Assembly: GCF_003076475.1 (NCBI RefSeq)
Contig: NZ_CP020919.1
Coordinates: forward strand, 930,001 to 994,000
Length of the DNA: 64,000 bases
DNA from: Flavobacterium kingsejongi
GTDB taxonomy: Bacteria; Bacteroidota; Bacteroidia; Flavobacteriales; Flavobacteriaceae
Reading direction: 5' to 3'
Part shown: piece after piece, positions 55,741 to 64,000 of the stretch
Numbering within the stretch: position 1 is the stretch's first letter
Layout of the letters: every line of letters begins with the position of its first letter
Notes under the pieces: generated by a model
What the model was told of the DNA's origin: nothing
What the model saw: only the letters and a program-made list of their open reading frames with translations
Databases searched by the model: none
Program-made: the position numbers and the translations under genes

Positions 55741-56070
55741 CTATAATGAGAAACTCTCTCCGCAACCGCAGGTTCGGCTTGCATTTGGGTTATTAAACAC
55801 GAATCCTTTTCCGTTTAAACCACCTGAAAATTCTAATATAGTGCCCGCCAAATACAGAAAACTTTTCTTTTCGACTGCAATTTTTATATCGTTATCTTCA
55901 AAAACTTTATCGGTATCACTCAGTGCTTTGTCAAATTTCAATTCATAAGATAACCCGGAACAACCACCGCTCTTTACTCCTACTCTTACATAGTCGGCCG
56001 CTGCATCAAAACCATCATCTTTCATCATGTCGATGATTTTCTTTTTGGCAATATCAGATACTTTTATCAT
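55741..56070 (-). CDS. sufA: A-type Fe-S carrier (SufA/IscA family)
   Basis: A 109-residue HesB/IscA-type carrier with the three conserved cysteines in KSGGCSGLSYEL and RTCGCGESFSL. It receives clusters from SufBCD or supplies iron and passes clusters to target proteins. First gene of the SUF transcription unit. Whether it is formally SufA or IscA cannot be told from sequence; context favours SufA. Confidence 0.93.
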   Translation of the reverse strand: MIKVSDIAKKKIIDMMKDDGFDAAADYVRVGVKSGGCSGLSYELKFDKALSDTDKVFEDNDIKIAVEKKSFLYLAGTILEFSGGLNGKGFVFNNPNASRTCGCGESFSL

Positions 56071-56084
56071 AATAGTATGTTTTG

Positions 56085-56112
56085 ATTTATTCTAAATTAA
56101 TATGCAAAGATA
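56085..56112 (-). promoter_or_regulatory. sufA promoter with candidate iron-responsive operator
   Basis: On the minus strand TATCTTTG (56112-56105) is an exact -7 box. Seven bases on comes ATTTAGAATAAAT (56097-56085), an inverted repeat with a 3-bp centre. It resembles the boxes at hmuT and the TonB receptor. A -33 box is not clear. The remaining 56113-56332 shows nothing else. Confidence 0.55.
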
Positions 56113-56332
56113 TTACATTTATAAGTTTTTCCCATAGCAGGAAAAAATTATTAACTTATTGCCGCATAAAAATCCTCTATGACAACAGAACTAGTGTACA
56201 ATCCCTATTTTCAGTGGGCTAACTTCACTAGTGCCTGATTCTTACCGCGAACCTCTTTCCTCCTTTCCTGTTAAACTATTGTGAGTTCCTCCAATAATCA
56301 GTAATTTGCCCTGTTTTTAAACGACTTCAAAA

Positions 56333-57193
56333 ATGAAATTATATCCTATAGAAAGTGGCAATTTTAAACTGGATGGTGGTGCGATGTTCGGTGTAGTACC
56401 GAAGTCCATCTGGCAAAAAACCAACCCTTCCGACGACAATAACATGATCGATCTTGCCGCACGATGCCTCCTGATCGAAGAGGGGAACCGGCTCATCCTG
56501 ATCGATACCGGAATGGGTAATAAGCAATCCGAAAAGTTTTTTGGGCATTATTCCATGTGGGGCAATCATTCCCTGGACGGCTCTCTGGCCAAGCACGGTT
56601 TTCACCGCGACGCTATCACCGATGTATTCCTCACACACCTCCACTTTGACCATTGTGGTGGTGGCATTCAATGGAATGCGGACAGGACAGGCTATGAGCC
56701 AGCATTTAAAAATGCTAAATTCTGGAGCAATGAAAATCACTGGGCGTGGGCGACACAACCCAATGCACGCGAGAAAGCTTCTTTTTTAACCGAGAACATC
56801 CTTCCCATGCAGGAAAGTGGGCAATTGCATTTTATCAAAAGAGATGATACCGATTTCATGGCAACATCGGAACTGGGATTTGGTATTTTCTTCGCCGATG
56901 GACACACCGAAAAGCAAATGATCCCTCATATTACTTATAAAGACAAAACGATTGTTTTTGCTGCAGATTTGCTTCCTACAGCAGGCCATATTCCATTGCC
57001 TTACGTGATGGGTTATGACACGCGCCCCCTACTTACGCTTCCGGAAAAATCGAAATTCCTTTCCGCTGCAGCGACTAACGAATACTACATTTTCTTGGAG
57101 CATGATGCCCATAATGAGATCATAACGGTAGAGCACACGGAGAAAGGCGTCCGGCTTAAGGATAAATTTTCGTGCAGTGATATCTTAAGTTAG
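56333..57193 (+). CDS. MBL-fold metallo-hydrolase
   Basis: A 286-residue cytoplasmic metallo-beta-lactamase-fold protein. The metal motif is FLTHLHFDHCGG, with further likely ligands in FFADGHTEKQM and FLEHDAHNE. It resembles the AiiA/YtnP-like lactonase group (LIDTGMGNKQSEKFFGHY), but the substrate cannot be fixed from sequence. It stands alone, divergent from the SUF genes. Confidence 0.85.
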   Translation: MKLYPIESGNFKLDGGAMFGVVPKSIWQKTNPSDDNNMIDLAARCLLIEEGNRLILIDTGMGNKQSEKFFGHYSMWGNHSLDGSLAKHGFHRDAITDVFLTHLHFDHCGGGIQWNADRTGYEPAFKNAKFWSNENHWAWATQPNAREKASFLTENILPMQESGQLHFIKRDDTDFMATSELGFGIFFADGHTEKQMIPHITYKDKTIVFAADLLPTAGHIPLPYVMGYDTRPLLTLPEKSKFLSAAATNEYYIFLEHDAHNEIITVEHTEKGVRLKDKFSCSDILS

Positions 57194-57206
57194 TGTTAAT
57201 CATGCC

Positions 57207-57214
57207 TATATTTG
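57207..57214 (+). promoter_or_regulatory. Predicted -7 box of the S8 peptidase gene
   Basis: TATATTTG matches TAnnTTTG, 57 bp before the ATG. Confidence 0.45.
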
Positions 57215-57271
57215 TAACAATAAAAAATATTTTTACACCTATCTACTTTAGAAATTAAATATAACTACGTA

Positions 57272-58870
57272 ATGAGATTAATCAGGCCCCTTTATGTTTC
57301 GGCTGTTTTGGCACTTGCACTGGCAAGCTGTGGAACTACAAAAAAAGTTACTGCTCCGGCAATCACCAATATTGACATGGCTGTCGCCAAAAAAGCACCA
57401 ATCGCGGATGCGCAATTAAAACGCTGGAGCCATCTGGACCTGCTGAAAGATTCCATTCCCGGAATGAGTGTAGACAGAGCCTATGCAGAAATCTTAAAAG
57501 ACCGCAAAAGCGAAAAAGTAATCGTGGGAATTGTAGATTCCGGTGTGGATATTGAACATGAAGATTTGGTGGATGTTATTTGGACAAACACTAAAGAGAT
57601 CCCAGGAAACGGAATTGATGATGACAATAACGGTTACATCGATGACGTACACGGTTGGAACTTTTTGGGTGATGCCATCCATGAAAATATGGAATTGGTA
57701 CGTATCCTGAAAAAAGGAGATACTAAAAACCCGGACTACGCAAGAGCTAAGGCAGAATATGATAAAGAATATGCTGAAGCAATGGCCGGAAAACAACAAA
57801 TCGATTTTATCCTCAATGCTGACAAAGCTATTAAAACTGAGTTGAAAAAATCAAACTATACTATTGAGGACCTGAAAACCCTGACTACTACCAATTCATT
57901 GGTGAACCAGGTAAAACCAAGATTCATCCAGATCTTAAGCGAGATCTCCAAAGATGAATTTGACAAAGAAATCCAAGGGGCAAAAGACCACTATTACAGC
58001 CAGTTGAATTATTCCCTGAATATGGAATTTAACGGCCGAAAAATCGTTGGTGACAACGTAGATGACCTTAGTGATAATAAATACGGAAACAATAACGTGA
58101 TGGGTCCTGATAAAACAGAAGCCAAACACGGAACCCACGTAGCCGGAATTGTTGCCGCTTCCCGAAATAATGGTAAAGGTGGTGATGGTATTGCTAATAA
58201 TGTAGCTATTATGGCTGTTCGTGCCGTGCCGGATGGTGACGAATACGATAAAGACATTGCATTAGGGATTCGCTATGCAGTAGACAATGGTGCTAAAGTA
58301 ATCAACGGAAGTTTTGGAAAATACTATTCCACACATCCACAATGGGTACTGGATGCATTGAAATATGCAGCGGATAAAGATGTATTGGTAGTAATTGCTG
58401 CCGGTAATGATTCGTACGACCTTGATGTTACCAACAAATACCCTAACGATTCCTACAATAATGACCCGGAATTTTCCAACAATGTGATTATCATTGGTGC
58501 GCTTAACACACCATACAACATCAATTTGTTAGCTGATTTCTCTAATTATGGTAAGAAAAATGTAGATGTATTTTCGCCAGGAATGAAAATCTACTCTACT
58601 ACACCAAACAATACCTATGAGTACCTACAGGGTACTTCAATGGCTTCTCCAAACGTAGCTGGTGTTGCTGCTTTAATCCGTTCCTACTATCCGAAATTAT
58701 CTGCAGTACAGGTAAAACAGATTTTAATGGAATCCGGGCTTCAGCCAAAACTTGATGTGATTGTTGGTGGTGATAAAGATGATGTAAAACCATTCTCTGA
58801 AGTTTCCAAATCAGGCCGAATGGTGAATGCTTATAACGCACTTATTATGGCGGATAAGCTTTCTAAATAA
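57272..58870 (+). CDS. Subtilisin-like S8 serine peptidase lipoprotein
   Basis: A 532-residue lipoprotein (LASC lipobox, Cys20). The catalytic triad is visible: Asp89 in GIVDSGVDIEHEDL, His286 in KHGTHVAGIVAA and Ser456 in QGTSMASPNVAG, with the oxyanion Asn379 in VIAAGND. The Asp-His distance is 197 residues, far more than the 30-60 of classical subtilisins. The insert is helical and charged (about residues 140-260). No T9SS sorting domain is present, so it probably stays as a membrane-anchored envelope protease. Confidence 0.93.
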   Translation: MRLIRPLYVSAVLALALASCGTTKKVTAPAITNIDMAVAKKAPIADAQLKRWSHLDLLKDSIPGMSVDRAYAEILKDRKSEKVIVGIVDSGVDIEHEDLVDVIWTNTKEIPGNGIDDDNNGYIDDVHGWNFLGDAIHENMELVRILKKGDTKNPDYARAKAEYDKEYAEAMAGKQQIDFILNADKAIKTELKKSNYTIEDLKTLTTTNSLVNQVKPRFIQILSEISKDEFDKEIQGAKDHYYSQLNYSLNMEFNGRKIVGDNVDDLSDNKYGNNNVMGPDKTEAKHGTHVAGIVAASRNNGKGGDGIANNVAIMAVRAVPDGDEYDKDIALGIRYAVDNGAKVINGSFGKYYSTHPQWVLDALKYAADKDVLVVIAAGNDSYDLDVTNKYPNDSYNNDPEFSNNVIIIGALNTPYNINLLADFSNYGKKNVDVFSPGMKIYSTTPNNTYEYLQGTSMASPNVAGVAALIRSYYPKLSAVQVKQILMESGLQPKLDVIVGGDKDDVKPFSEVSKSGRMVNAYNALIMADKLSK

Positions 58871-58887
58871 TATTTTTAGAGGATTTT

Positions 58888-58921
58888 AAAAAGGGAAGGA
58901 TGAAAATCCTTCCCTTTTTTT
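58888..58921 (+). terminator. Terminator after the S8 peptidase gene
   Basis: AAAAAGGGAAGGAT pairs perfectly with ATCCTTCCCTTTTT around GAAA, followed by more T. Confidence 0.92.
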
Positions 58922-59045
58922 ATACTTTTGACACCTAACAATCGTTCCCCTAATCCGAAAATAAAGGCTTCTCTATTTCCTTTACAGATTTGCTGATTAG
59001 AATTAAAAAGAATTACGCTTACAATTTGTTTTATATACTATCCTT

Positions 59046-60920
59046 ATGAAAAAAATCCTATTTTTCTCTTTGCTCCTCACCGGAAGCTTTACAGCACAGA
59101 GCCAGGAAAGGCCTTATTACTGGCAACAGCATGTCGATTATAAAATGGACGTTACAATGAACGCCAAGAATTACAATTACCAGGGAACACAGGAACTGGT
59201 GTATACCAACAATTCGCCCGATACCCTGAAAAAAGTATTTTACCATCTTTATCCCAACGCATTCCAACCGGGAAGCGAAATGGATTTACGCCTGCAAAAC
59301 ATCAAAGATCCGGATGGCAGAATGGTAAAAACATTTAAAACGGCTGATAAAACTGTCAAGGAAAGCCGAATCAAAACCCTGAAGCCTGATGAAATCGGAT
59401 TCCTTAAAATTACCAATTTCATGCAGGATGGCAGTGTGGCACAAACCAAAACGGTAGGTACTGTACTGGAAGTGACTCTTGCGCATCCCCTTTTGCCAAA
59501 ACAGAAAACGACTTTCACATTAAATTTTGATGGCCAGGTACCGGTACAAATCCGTCGTTCCGGCCGTAACAATAGTGAGGGTATTGAACTTTCCATGACG
59601 CAATGGTATCCAAAACTGGCAGAGTATGATTTTGAAGGCTGGCATGCAGATCCTTATATCGGAAGGGAATTCCATGGTGTTTGGGGTAACTTTGATGTCA
59701 AAATAACGTTAGACAAAGCCTTTACCATTGGTGGATCCGGCTACCTGCAAAACAAAAACGAAATTGGTCACGGTTACGAGGACAAAGGCACAATCGTAAA
59801 AATGGACAAAAAGGCTAAAACACTGACCTGGCATTTTATTGCTCCCAATGTGCATGATTTTGCATGGGCAGCCGATAAAAATTACGTCCATGATACGGCA
59901 CAGGTACCAAATGGTGCTACGCTTCATTTCTTTTACAAAAATGATCCTAAAATCATGGAGAACTGGAAAAAAATGGAACCTAAAGCTGTTGAGCTTATGG
60001 AATTCTACAACCAGATCGTTGGTAAATATCCTTATGAGCAATACTCTGTCATCCAGGGTGGTGATGGCGGTATGGAATATGCCATGTGTACGCTTATTGT
60101 AGGTAGTGGCAGTTTTGAAGGGCTTGTGGGTGTTACCGCACACGAGATGGGCCATTCCTGGTTCCAGCATGTTCTTGCCACCAATGAATCCAAACACAGC
60201 TGGATGGATGAAGGATTTACCACTTTCATTGAAGATCTGGGTGTCGATAAAGTCCTGAACAAAAAATCAGACAATCCGTTTAAAGATTCGTACAAAGGCT
60301 ATATCAATATGGCGAATTCCGGCAAAGAACAACCCCAGGGAACCCATGCCGACCGTTATGATGAAAACCGCCTGTATAGCATTTCTTCCTATTCCAAAGG
60401 AAGTGTTTTCCTTTCGCAATTGGGGTATCTTATCGGTTATGATAAACTGATGGAAACTTTAAAACGCTACTATTCCGAATTCAAATTTACGCACCCTACT
60501 CCTAATGATTTCAAAAGAGTGGCTGAAAAAGTTTCCGGTGCCGAACTGGACTGGTACCTGATGGACTGGACCGAAACGACTAATACCATCGATTATGGGA
60601 TCAAAGAAGTCAAAGAAAACGAAGGAAAAACAACCATTGCTTTAGAGCGTATCGGTAGAATGCCTATGCCACAGGAGGTGTATGTAAAATACAAAGACGG
60701 TAGTGAAGAATCTTTCTATATTCCACTTCGCATGATGAATTTTGTAAAGGAGAACCCTTTCCCGCAGCTTCACAGAACCGTATTGGGAGATTGGTTCTGG
60801 GGAAATCCAAATTATGAATTTACCATTAACCGTCCAAAATCAGATATTGAAGTGATCGTATTGGATCCTACTGAGATGACCGCTGATGTAAAAAGAGAAA
60901 ACAATATCATCAAGCTGTAA
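59046..60920 (+). CDS. M1-family zinc metallopeptidase
   Basis: A 624-residue secreted aminopeptidase-like enzyme with signal peptide (ILFFSLLLTGSFTAQSQ). The M1 N-terminal beta domain has YQGTQELVYTNNSPDTLKKV. The zinc site is HEMGH (366-370) with Glu389 in WMDEGFTTF, the normal 18-residue spacing. The upstream GGDGGMEYAMC occupies the place of the GAMEN exopeptidase motif in altered form. It stands between two terminators and is probably transcribed alone. Confidence 0.93.
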   Translation: MKKILFFSLLLTGSFTAQSQERPYYWQQHVDYKMDVTMNAKNYNYQGTQELVYTNNSPDTLKKVFYHLYPNAFQPGSEMDLRLQNIKDPDGRMVKTFKTADKTVKESRIKTLKPDEIGFLKITNFMQDGSVAQTKTVGTVLEVTLAHPLLPKQKTTFTLNFDGQVPVQIRRSGRNNSEGIELSMTQWYPKLAEYDFEGWHADPYIGREFHGVWGNFDVKITLDKAFTIGGSGYLQNKNEIGHGYEDKGTIVKMDKKAKTLTWHFIAPNVHDFAWAADKNYVHDTAQVPNGATLHFFYKNDPKIMENWKKMEPKAVELMEFYNQIVGKYPYEQYSVIQGGDGGMEYAMCTLIVGSGSFEGLVGVTAHEMGHSWFQHVLATNESKHSWMDEGFTTFIEDLGVDKVLNKKSDNPFKDSYKGYINMANSGKEQPQGTHADRYDENRLYSISSYSKGSVFLSQLGYLIGYDKLMETLKRYYSEFKFTHPTPNDFKRVAEKVSGAELDWYLMDWTETTNTIDYGIKEVKENEGKTTIALERIGRMPMPQEVYVKYKDGSEESFYIPLRMMNFVKENPFPQLHRTVLGDWFWGNPNYEFTINRPKSDIEVIVLDPTEMTADVKRENNIIKL

Positions 60921-60946
60921 TTTGATGTGATCTTACCGCTATACAT

Positions 60947-60980
60947 AAAAAGACCTCCCAGAATATAGGAGGTCTTTTTA
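60947..60980. terminator. Bidirectional terminator between M1 gene and small protein gene
   Basis: AAAAAGACCTCC pairs with GGAGGTCTTTTT around a 9-nt loop, with A and T runs for both strands. Confidence 0.92.
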
Positions 60981-60995
60981 TTGGGGTGATGCTAA

Positions 60996-61238
60996 TTAGT
61001 CTTTTTTTGCCGTTTTTGTAGCGGCGGCTTTTGCTTTTTTATCTGCTTCAACGGCTGCTTTTGCTTCTTTTTTAGTAGTCTCAGTAGTTGTTGTTGCAGT
61101 AGCTTGTGCTTTTTGCGGTGCTGGAGCTGGAACTTCAGTTGCTGGAGCAGCTTGTTGTGGTTGTTCTGTTGCTGGGGCTTCTTGTGCAAAAACACTTACT
61201 CCTGTCAGCATTAATGCGCTTAAAATTAACTTTTTCAT
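60996..61238 (-). CDS. Small Ala/Thr/Lys-rich secreted protein
   Basis: An 80-residue protein from the ATG at 61238 (MKKLILSALMLTGVSVFAQ signal peptide). The open frame to 61304 adds 22 residues before it and is unlikely. The mature part is low complexity: a Pro/Ala/Glu section (EAPATEQPQQAAPATEVPAP) followed by a basic Lys/Ala tail (KKAKAAATKTAKKD). No domain recognised. It resembles short disordered envelope proteins of flavobacteria. Confidence 0.7.
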   Translation of the reverse strand: MKKLILSALMLTGVSVFAQEAPATEQPQQAAPATEVPAPAPQKAQATATTTTETTKKEAKAAVEADKKAKAAATKTAKKD

Positions 61239-61619
61239 AATATTGGTTTTTAATAGTTCATAATAGTATAGGCAATACAAGTGCCACGAATCCGGAATGC
61301 CCACCTGACGTTACGCCAACATCATATCAATACTGCTCAAAATACCCCACGTTTAAAGGGATTCACATTCATCGATATAGAAATAGTGTATTTGTATTAT
61401 CGCTTTTAAGCTCTTTTTTGCTGTTCTGTGGGGCCTTTAGATTATGTAGAAACTGTAGAAAAAATCTGTTAAAAATGGGGAGTTTACCTCATTTGTCCCT
61501 GAAAACCTGTAAGGTACGGATCCGCAACAGTAACGATAATTCCTAAATAAACCGGGGAGGTAGTTTACAGTATGGACGAGAACTATAGTACGGAATAACT
61601 GGTGTCTTGATAATCTTGC
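61239..61619. other. Intergenic region without recognised features
   Basis: About 380 bp between the divergent small-protein gene and rnpA. I found no RNA gene, repeat or convincing minus-strand promoter. Confidence 0.4.
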
Positions 61620-61627
61620 TATCTTTG
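61620..61627 (+). promoter_or_regulatory. Predicted -7 box of rnpA
   Basis: TATCTTTG matches TAnnTTTG, 22 bp before the ATG. Confidence 0.5.
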
Positions 61628-61649
61628 CCCCAATAAACCCGAATACCCA

Positions 61650-62039
61650 ATGAATTTCACGTACCCGAAAGCGGAGAAACTAAAAAGCCGTACTACCATA
61701 GACCTCTTATTTAAAGATGGAAAATCGGTTTCCAAATATCCGTTACGCCTGGTGTATAAAAGTGGTGCCCTGCCAGAAGGCGAACTCATGAAATTCGGTG
61801 TTTCCGTTTCCAAAAAATATTTTAAAAAAGCAGTAGACCGGAATTACTTCAAAAGAGTATTGCGTGAATGTTACAGACTCAACAAACACCTGCTTCCTGA
61901 TACTGCACGATCCGGGTCGTATGCTATGATGTTCTTTTACCAAACAAAAGAGCGCCTTACCTATGAGGAAATCAACACCAAAACCATTCAGCTTTTTGAA
62001 AAATTCACGCAACAGCTGAATAATGATACCCCAACCTAA
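61650..62039 (+). CDS. rnpA: Ribonuclease P protein component
   Basis: A 129-residue RnpA that assists the RNase P RNA in tRNA 5' maturation. The RNR signature is in VSKKYFKKAVDRNYFKRVLR, with the preceding FGVSVSKK strand and N-terminal LKSRTTIDLLFKDGKSVSKY. It is not next to rpmH here. A separate promoter and a 103-bp gap to the next gene suggest it is transcribed together with, or just ahead of, the S41 gene. Confidence 0.93.
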   Translation: MNFTYPKAEKLKSRTTIDLLFKDGKSVSKYPLRLVYKSGALPEGELMKFGVSVSKKYFKKAVDRNYFKRVLRECYRLNKHLLPDTARSGSYAMMFFYQTKERLTYEEINTKTIQLFEKFTQQLNNDTPT

Positions 62040-62142
62040 GGGTTTTATAGCGAGATAAATGGATTGCTGCGTATATTTAATCTTTTATTTTTTACTTTAG
62101 TAGTCTCAATCACTGCTTCAAAACAACTTAAACAGTACAGCT

Positions 62143-63780
62143 ATGTATACTTTACTTAAAAAAAGATATATCCTCCCGGCGCTGGCGAGTGGTTTCCTAT
62201 TTGTAGGTGTCAGCTTCAAAGATGATTTTTTTGAAATTGCAAAACAGGTGGAAATCTTTACAACCCTGTTCAAAACCGTCAATATGAATTATGTGGACGA
62301 AACCAATCCCGGGGAGCTGATGGACAAAGCCATCAAAAGCATGCTGGCCGACCTGGATCCCTATACTGTTTATTTTAATGAGCAGGATGTCCTTAAATTC
62401 AAAATCAACAATACCGGAGAGTACACCGGCATTGGTGCTATTGTGAACCGCAAAGACGGAAGGCTCATCATCAAGGAACCATATAAAGGCTATCCTGCCG
62501 ATAAAGCTGGATTAAAAGCCGGAGATGAAATAATCCAGATTGGCGATGTAAGCCTGATTGACTTTAAGGAAGATGCGTCCCAATTGATGAATGGTGCCAA
62601 AAACACCAAAATAAATATCAAATATAAACGCCAGGGAAAAACATACGATGCCCAGATCGTATTGGATGAAGTGGATGTAAAAGCAGTGCCTTTCTTTGCT
62701 ATGGTAGATGATAAAACCGGTTATATTGTACTTACCCAGTTTACTACCAAAGCCTCCCAACAGACAAAAGAAGCCCTCGAAAAATTAAAATCCCAGGGCG
62801 CAGAGCGTATCATTCTTGATCTTCGTGGCAATCCCGGAGGGCTATTGGGTGAAGCGGTGGAGATCTGCAACCTTTTTGTTCCGAAAAATGAAACAATTGT
62901 GACCACAAAATCGCATATTGAAAAAAACAACAATACCTACAAGACGTTAAAAAATCCAGTGGATTTAGATATTCCATTAGCGATTTTAGTGGATGGCCGG
63001 AGTGCCTCTGCTTCTGAAATTGTCGCCGGTGCTTTACAGGATCTGGACAGGGCCGTAATTATCGGGAGCCGCAGTTATGGAAAAGGGCTGGTACAACGCC
63101 CGATTGACCTTACCTATGGCACACAGCTAAAAGTAACCATTTCCCGTTATTATACCCCATCGGGAAGATGCATCCAGGCTTTGGATTATGCCCACAAAGA
63201 TAAAGATGGAAAAGCCATCCGTACCGATGCCAAAAATTACAATGCCTTCAAGACCCGTAAAGGAAGAAGTGTATTTGATGGTGGAGGCATCCAGCCGGAT
63301 ATTGAACTGGCCGGATCTAAATTCAGCCCGATTACAGAAGCTTTAGTAAAAAACGATGGCATCTTTAACTACGCTACTGTATATTACTTTAAACACGCGG
63401 ATATGGGCGAAAAACTCCCTGTACTTACCGATGCCGACTACGAAGATTTCAGAAAATACCTGAAAACCGAAAATTTCTCCTATGATACGGAAACCGAAAA
63501 GGCATTAAAAACCACACTGGAGGCGGCTAAAAAGGAAAAAATAGACCAATCGATTACAATACAATACGAACAGCTACTAACCGCTTTAAAGAAAACCGAA
63601 GATGCGGAACTGACGAAGAACAAAGCGGAAATTAAAGAATTGCTGCTGGATGAAATCATCAAAAGGTACCAATACAAAGAAGGGCTTTACCACTATTACA
63701 CTCAAAATAACGCCGAAATCAAGGAAGCACTCAACGTGCTGAAAAATCCAACACAGTACAACACCATACTTAAAAAATAA
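62143..63780 (+). CDS. S41-family C-terminal processing peptidase
   Basis: A 545-residue CtpA/Tsp-like protease with an N-terminal hydrophobic anchor (ILPALASGFLFVGVSF). A PDZ domain (about 85-170, GYPADKAGLKAGDEIIQIGD) is followed by the S41 core: VLTQFTTKASQQTKEAL, DLRGNPGGLLGEAVEI, the nucleophile region DGRSASASEIVAGALQDLDR, and the catalytic lysine in GSRSYGKGLVQ. A helical C-terminal extension follows. The last base of its stop is the first of the next ATG, so the two genes are coupled. Confidence 0.93.
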   Translation: MYTLLKKRYILPALASGFLFVGVSFKDDFFEIAKQVEIFTTLFKTVNMNYVDETNPGELMDKAIKSMLADLDPYTVYFNEQDVLKFKINNTGEYTGIGAIVNRKDGRLIIKEPYKGYPADKAGLKAGDEIIQIGDVSLIDFKEDASQLMNGAKNTKINIKYKRQGKTYDAQIVLDEVDVKAVPFFAMVDDKTGYIVLTQFTTKASQQTKEALEKLKSQGAERIILDLRGNPGGLLGEAVEICNLFVPKNETIVTTKSHIEKNNNTYKTLKNPVDLDIPLAILVDGRSASASEIVAGALQDLDRAVIIGSRSYGKGLVQRPIDLTYGTQLKVTISRYYTPSGRCIQALDYAHKDKDGKAIRTDAKNYNAFKTRKGRSVFDGGGIQPDIELAGSKFSPITEALVKNDGIFNYATVYYFKHADMGEKLPVLTDADYEDFRKYLKTENFSYDTETEKALKTTLEAAKKEKIDQSITIQYEQLLTALKKTEDAELTKNKAEIKELLLDEIIKRYQYKEGLYHYYTQNNAEIKEALNVLKNPTQYNTILKK

Positions 63781-64000
63781 TGATACGCTTTTTTACTTTC
63801 CTTTTCTTACTTTCTTTTGGCTGTTTGCACGCCCAGGAGCAGGTAGTACATTCCGTATATTTCGAATTTGACAAATTCAACCTGGATGCCAAACAGGCTG
63901 AAAGTGTTGTGGGTTTTATCAAAGCCACAGATTCGACCCGTATCGAATCCATCAGTATTTACGGCTATTGCGATGATCGTGGAAAGGATGCTTACAATTT
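63780..64000 (+). CDS. OmpA-domain protein (N-terminal part, truncated by window edge)
   Basis: The ATG at 63780 overlaps the stop of the S41 gene (TAATG). 73 codons are visible: a signal peptide (FFTFLFLLSFGCLHAQ) directly followed by an OmpA C-type peptidoglycan-binding domain start (VYFEFDKFNLDAKQAESV, SIYGYCDDRGKDAYN). The domain comes very early, so this is probably a short or OmpA-first protein; the rest lies outside the window. Confidence 0.82.
   Translation, partial: MIRFFTFLFLLSFGCLHAQEQVVHSVYFEFDKFNLDAKQAESVVGFIKATDSTRIESISIYGYCDDRGKDAYN

Overview
The window reads as chromosomal DNA of a Flavobacteriaceae bacterium, probably Flavobacterium or a close relative. The evidence is its AT-rich intergenic DNA, repeated -7 boxes of the Bacteroidota form TAnnTTTG, and the near absence of Shine-Dalgarno sequences. 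Type IX secretion system (T9SS) sorting domains, PorP/SprF and OmpA partners, HmuY/TonB haem uptake, and DUF5723, DUF3078 and DUF2480 proteins point the same way. I saw no rRNA, tRNA or CRISPR array.

Layout. 1-4512 (-) is the N-terminal part of a large multi-domain surface adhesin that runs off the left edge. 4686-5924 is hflX, convergent with a DUF5723 outer-membrane protein. 12087-8076 (-) is the second half of a SUF iron-sulfur operon: sufS, a lipoprotein gene, sufE, sufT, DUF2480, DUF3078. 56070-51812 (-) is the first half: sufA-type, sufB, sufC, sufD. The halves lie on one strand in collinear order but are about 39.7 kb apart.

The DNA between the halves is accessory-like. From left to right it holds an IS21 element (12302-14943); two tandem AraC-type regulators; a candidate large structured RNA with three matching hairpin units (about 17235-17750); an ISL3/ISAon1-like element (17868-19281); and a three-gene operon of secreted fibre-like proteins (19404-32548). 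The first of these has 2731 residues, including exactly 43 tandem 36-residue repeats. Next come an IS256 element (32709-34069) inserted in a dispersed hairpin repeat, an XRE regulator, a GC-rich array with a 22-bp period (35325-35871), a PorP/SprF-OmpA pair, a haem import operon hmuTUVS, an IS1182 element (about 43618-45347), a T9SS cargo protein, and an HmuY/TonB-receptor pair. Direct target repeats fix the ends of three of the four insertion sequences.

Right of the SUF genes the window returns to ordinary chromosomal genes: an MBL-fold hydrolase, an S8 peptidase, an M1 peptidase, a small Ala/Lys-rich secreted protein, rnpA, an S41 peptidase, and the start of an OmpA-domain protein.

How the genes fit together. 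The TonB receptor and HmuY would bring haem across the outer membrane. HmuT, HmuU and HmuV would move it into the cytoplasm, and HmuS would handle or degrade it, feeding iron to the SUF system. The promoters of sufA, hmuT and the TonB receptor share an ATTTAGA-type box just after the -7 element. I did not see this box at the other promoters I located, so a shared iron-responsive regulator is likely.
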